From Nocardia niigatensis NBRC 100131 (GTDB taxonomy: Bacteria; Actinomycetota; Actinomycetes; Mycobacteriales; Mycobacteriaceae): a stretch of 64,000 nucleotides of DNA. Below are positions 61,646 through 64,000 of this stretch, in pieces. The position numbers and the translations under genes were made by a program. The DNA lies in NCBI RefSeq assembly GCF_000308655.1, contig NZ_BAGC01000003.1:1-64000 (forward strand), written 5' to 3'. Numbering within the stretch: position 1 is the stretch's first letter; each line of letters opens with the position of its first letter. The notes beneath the pieces were generated by a model. That model worked only from the letters and a program-made list of their open reading frames with translations. It did no database searches and was not told the DNA's origin.

Positions 61646-63271
61646 CTAGCCGATGAATTCGGCCGCCTTCTCGCCGATCATGTAGCTCGGCGCGTTGGTG
61701 TTGCCGCCGGTGATGCTCGGCATGATCGAGGCGTCCGCCACGCGCAGGCCCTCGATGCCGTGCACCTTGAGCGTGGGGTCGACGACCGCGCGCTCGTCCA
61801 CGCCCATGCGGCAGGTGCCGACCGGGTGGTAGATGGAGTGCACGCGGTTGGGCAGCTCGCGCCGCAGCGCGGTCTCGTCCGCCCACTCCTGTCCCGGGAA
61901 GAAGTTCTCGGTGATGTCGCCCGCGATGCTCTTGTGCGACATGACCTCTCGGATCATCTTGATGCCCTCGACCAGGAACTCGGTGTCCCACGGATCGGTC
62001 AGGTAGCCCGGGTCGATGAGCGGCGAGGCGAACGGATCCGGCGAGGCCAGCTTCACTTCGCCGCGGCTCTTCGGGTAGATGAGCGACGGCATCACGGTGA
62101 GCGCCGGTCGGCGGTCGACCAGGTGCAGCTTGTCGGCGTCCTGGTTGGGCGTCGGGTAGCTCCACGGCAGGGTGTGGATCTGCATGTCCGGGTGGTCGCC
62201 CTCGGCGAACTTGGTCTTCACGAAGCCGGCGGCCTCGAAGACCGTGCGGCCCATGAAGGAGCTGCCCGGGTTGCGCATCTCCTTGAGGATGCCGCGCGCG
62301 AAGTAGGTCGGGATGCCGCGGTGGATGGCCTTCTTGGACACGAAGGTCATGGGCACGAACAGGTGGTCGTGCAGGTTCTGGCCGACGGGCAGGTCCGCGA
62401 CGACCTCGATGCCGAGGTCGCGCAGGTGCTGGGCCGGGCCGATGCCCGAGAGCATGAGCAGCTGCGGGGAGCCGACCACGCCGCCGGAGACGATGACCTC
62501 CTTGGCGGCGCGCACGACGCGGCGGGAGCCGTTCTTCTCGGCGATCTCGACGCCGATGGCGCGGCCGTTCTCGATCACGACGCGGGTGGCGTGGACGTGG
62601 GTGAGCACGGTGAGGTGCGAGTTGGGCATGTTGGTGATGAAGCCGCGCGAGGAGCTGTAGCGCAGGCCGTCCTTGACGCTCTGCTGGAAGATCGAGATGC
62701 CTTCCTGCGATGCGCCGTTGTAGTCCTTGATGATCGGCGCGCCGAGGGTTTCGGACGCGGCGGTCATGAACTCCTCGGCGATCGGGGTGATCTCGCGTGG
62801 GCGGGTCACCTCGATCGGGCCGCCGGTGGCGCGGTAGTCGTCCGCCCCGTCGACCCAGTTCTCGAGGCGCTTGTAGGCGGGCAGGACCTCGTCGTAGCTC
62901 CAGCCCTTGTTGCCCTCGGCGGCCCAGGAGTCGAAGTTGGCCTTGTTGCCGCGCACATAGAGCATGCCGTTGACCGAGCTGGAACCACCCAGCACCTTGC
63001 CGCGGGTCATGGGGATCTCGCGGTCGTTCGCGTGCTTCTGCGGGACCGAATACTGCTTCCAGGTCACCAGCTTCTTCAGCTGCGGAACCGTGTGGACCAC
63101 CGAGATCATGCCGGGCCGGGTGACCAGCTGGGTGTTGTCCTTGCGCCCGGCCTCCAACAGGATCACGCTCGCGCCGCGCTGGGCCAAGCGGCCTGCCAGC
63201 ACGGCACCGGCGCTGCCCGCGCCAACGACGACGTAATCGGCTTCGGACGTGGAGCCCGGGGAAGCGGTCAT
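61646..63271 (-). CDS. GMC-family oxidoreductase (choline-dehydrogenase-like), KstR-type promoter
   Basis: 541 aa, FAD flavoprotein. Dinucleotide motif VVGAGSAGAVLAGRLAQRG near residue 15, GMC signature 1 TRGKVLGGSSSVNGMLYVRG, signature 2 SGGVVGSPQLLMLSGIGP. The catalytic His is in YHPVGTCRMG and the Asn in GGNTNAPSYM. Oxidises a primary or secondary alcohol. A KstR-consensus site 39 bp upstream and the divergent P450 make a sterol or steroid side-chain alcohol a plausible substrate rather than choline. ATG at 63271; the open frame continues 12 codons upstream. Confidence 0.85.
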   Translation of the reverse strand: MTASPGSTSEADYVVVGAGSAGAVLAGRLAQRGASVILLEAGRKDNTQLVTRPGMISVVHTVPQLKKLVTWKQYSVPQKHANDREIPMTRGKVLGGSSSVNGMLYVRGNKANFDSWAAEGNKGWSYDEVLPAYKRLENWVDGADDYRATGGPIEVTRPREITPIAEEFMTAASETLGAPIIKDYNGASQEGISIFQQSVKDGLRYSSSRGFITNMPNSHLTVLTHVHATRVVIENGRAIGVEIAEKNGSRRVVRAAKEVIVSGGVVGSPQLLMLSGIGPAQHLRDLGIEVVADLPVGQNLHDHLFVPMTFVSKKAIHRGIPTYFARGILKEMRNPGSSFMGRTVFEAAGFVKTKFAEGDHPDMQIHTLPWSYPTPNQDADKLHLVDRRPALTVMPSLIYPKSRGEVKLASPDPFASPLIDPGYLTDPWDTEFLVEGIKMIREVMSHKSIAGDITENFFPGQEWADETALRRELPNRVHSIYHPVGTCRMGVDERAVVDPTLKVHGIEGLRVADASIMPSITGGNTNAPSYMIGEKAAEFIG

Positions 63272-63309
63272 ATCAGTTACCTCATCTTCGAGTGTGCCTG
63301 GCATCACTG

Positions 63310-63323
63310 TAGAACAAGTTCTA
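63310..63323. promoter_or_regulatory. KstR operator
   Basis: TAGAAC-AA-GTTCTA, a perfect palindrome matching TnnAACnnGTTnnA, 39 bp before the GMC gene. Confidence 0.75.
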
Positions 63324-63409
63324 GTCTGCCGACATGGTGGACATGATGTCCAGTCACAAGGTCGACTTCAGGGCGGGTTGGTCAATCGTGGCGGCGTGAC
63401 GAGTCCTCA

Positions 63410-63423
63410 TTGAACATGTTTCA
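63410..63423. promoter_or_regulatory. KstR-like site
   Basis: TTGAACATGTTTCA matches TnnAACnnGTTnnA at every fixed position; midway between the GMC and P450 genes. Confidence 0.6.
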
Positions 63424-63524
63424 GATCCCCTGCTGTGGGGTAGCTGCCTCGCGGGCGCGCGGGAACCAGGGGATCGGAGGCCGGAAACGCTGCCCAGTCG
63501 CAGGTCGGCATGGTTCAATTTCTG

Positions 63525-63538
63525 TGAAACACGTTCCA
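63525..63538. promoter_or_regulatory. KstR-like site upstream of the P450
   Basis: TGAAACACGTTCCA matches the same consensus; 39 bp before the P450 start. Confidence 0.65.
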
Positions 63539-63577
63539 ATTTCGTGATCATAGCGGCACCTTGCCCGAGGAGGAACA

Positions 63578-64000
63578 GTGTCTGTTCCGTCATTACCGGC
63601 CGGATTCGATTTCACCGATCCCGCGCTCTGGGCCGATCACAGCCCCGCCGAAGAGTTCGCGCTGCTGCGCCGCACCGCGCCGGTCTGGTGGAATGCCCAG
63701 ACCCCCGAGCAGGCCGCACCCATGGACGACGACGGTTACTGGGTGATCACCCGGCACGAGGATGTCAAGGAGATCTCCCGAAGACCGGAACTCTGGTCCT
63801 CGAATCGCAAGGGCTCCATCATCAGAATGCCCTCCGACTCCGAACCCGAACAGCTCGAACTCGGACGCGAAGCGCTGCTGGTGAATATGGATCCGCCCAA
63901 ACACACCAAGATCCGCCGCATCGTCTCCAAGGGATTCACCCCGCGCGCCATCGAGGGATTGCGCGCCGCGCTCACCGACCGCGCCGAAAGGATCGTGCGG
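63578..64000 (+). CDS. cyp125: Cytochrome P450, CYP125-like steroid C26-monooxygenase (5' part)
   Basis: The first 141 codons are present; the gene runs off the right edge, so the haem-binding Cys is not visible. LPAGFDFTDPALWADHSPAEE, WWNAQTPEQ, DDDGYWVITRHEDVKEISR and MDPPKHTKIRRIVSKGFTPRA closely follow mycobacterial CYP125, which oxidises the terminal methyl of the cholesterol side chain. GTG start with GAGGAGG 4-5 nt upstream. A KstR-like site upstream fits induction by cholesterol intermediates. Confidence 0.82.
   Translation, partial: MSVPSLPAGFDFTDPALWADHSPAEEFALLRRTAPVWWNAQTPEQAAPMDDDGYWVITRHEDVKEISRRPELWSSNRKGSIIRMPSDSEPEQLELGREALLVNMDPPKHTKIRRIVSKGFTPRAIEGLRAALTDRAERIVR

Noticed and set aside
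61760..63346. 528-codon plus-strand frame
   Set aside because: Antisense to the GMC oxidoreductase, which has all family motifs.

Overview
The window is GC-rich actinobacterial DNA with many GTG and TTG starts. Gene content and order point to the Corynebacteriales, most likely Nocardia or a close relative. The backbone dnaX, methyltransferase/FAD-oxidoreductase pair, SRPBCC gene, ybaB, recR, leuA, murT-gatD, ask, asd matches the segment known in Mycobacterium tuberculosis as Rv3721c to Rv3708c, with accessory blocks inserted and some local reordering. No tRNA, rRNA, CRISPR array or insertion sequence was recognised.

Layout. 0-12.6 kb: 3' end of dnaX, a fadA-fadB beta-oxidation operon, a PknK-like kinase fused to a MalT-type ATPase, a membrane-anchored esterase, and a translationally coupled flavoprotein/methyltransferase pair that probably makes 10-methyl (tuberculostearic-type) fatty acids. 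12.7-21.1 kb: an accessory block dominated by one 5.8-kb gene encoding a TIR, degenerate metallophosphoesterase, NACHT, pentapeptide and 15-blade WD40 protein, with an ArsB/SLC13-type permease and a two-TM protein of unknown function. This is the best candidate for a little-described conflict or antiphage system. 21.2-29.3 kb: ybaB-recR, several small genes, leuA behind a Leu-codon leader peptide, and a MinD/ParA-like ATPase with a Pro/Gly/Gln-rich head.

29.3-46.8 kb: an F420-type oxidoreductase, a LysR regulator divergent from an EamA exporter, a Tat-exported FAD oxidoreductase, murT-gatD (peptidoglycan lipid II amidation, MurT with a degraded zinc ribbon), a Tat-exported cholesterol-oxidase-like enzyme, a voltage-sensor-like protein without a pore, LtrA, several regulator/target pairs with clear palindromic operators, and the ask-asd operon. 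46.8-54.2 kb: two tiny coupled genes, an XRE/TPR regulator, an AAA ATPase/TPR pair, and three gene remnants (serine hydrolase, catalase, LtrA), so this stretch is decaying.

54.2-64 kb: a TetR/MFS drug-efflux pair with a 13-bp-arm operator, a phosphotransferase/unknown-protein pair with a divergent TetR, a repeat-bearing gene-free region, a second F420-type oxidoreductase, and finally a GMC oxidoreductase divergent from a CYP125-like P450. Three sites matching the KstR consensus lie between the last two, marking the edge of a steroid-catabolism locus.
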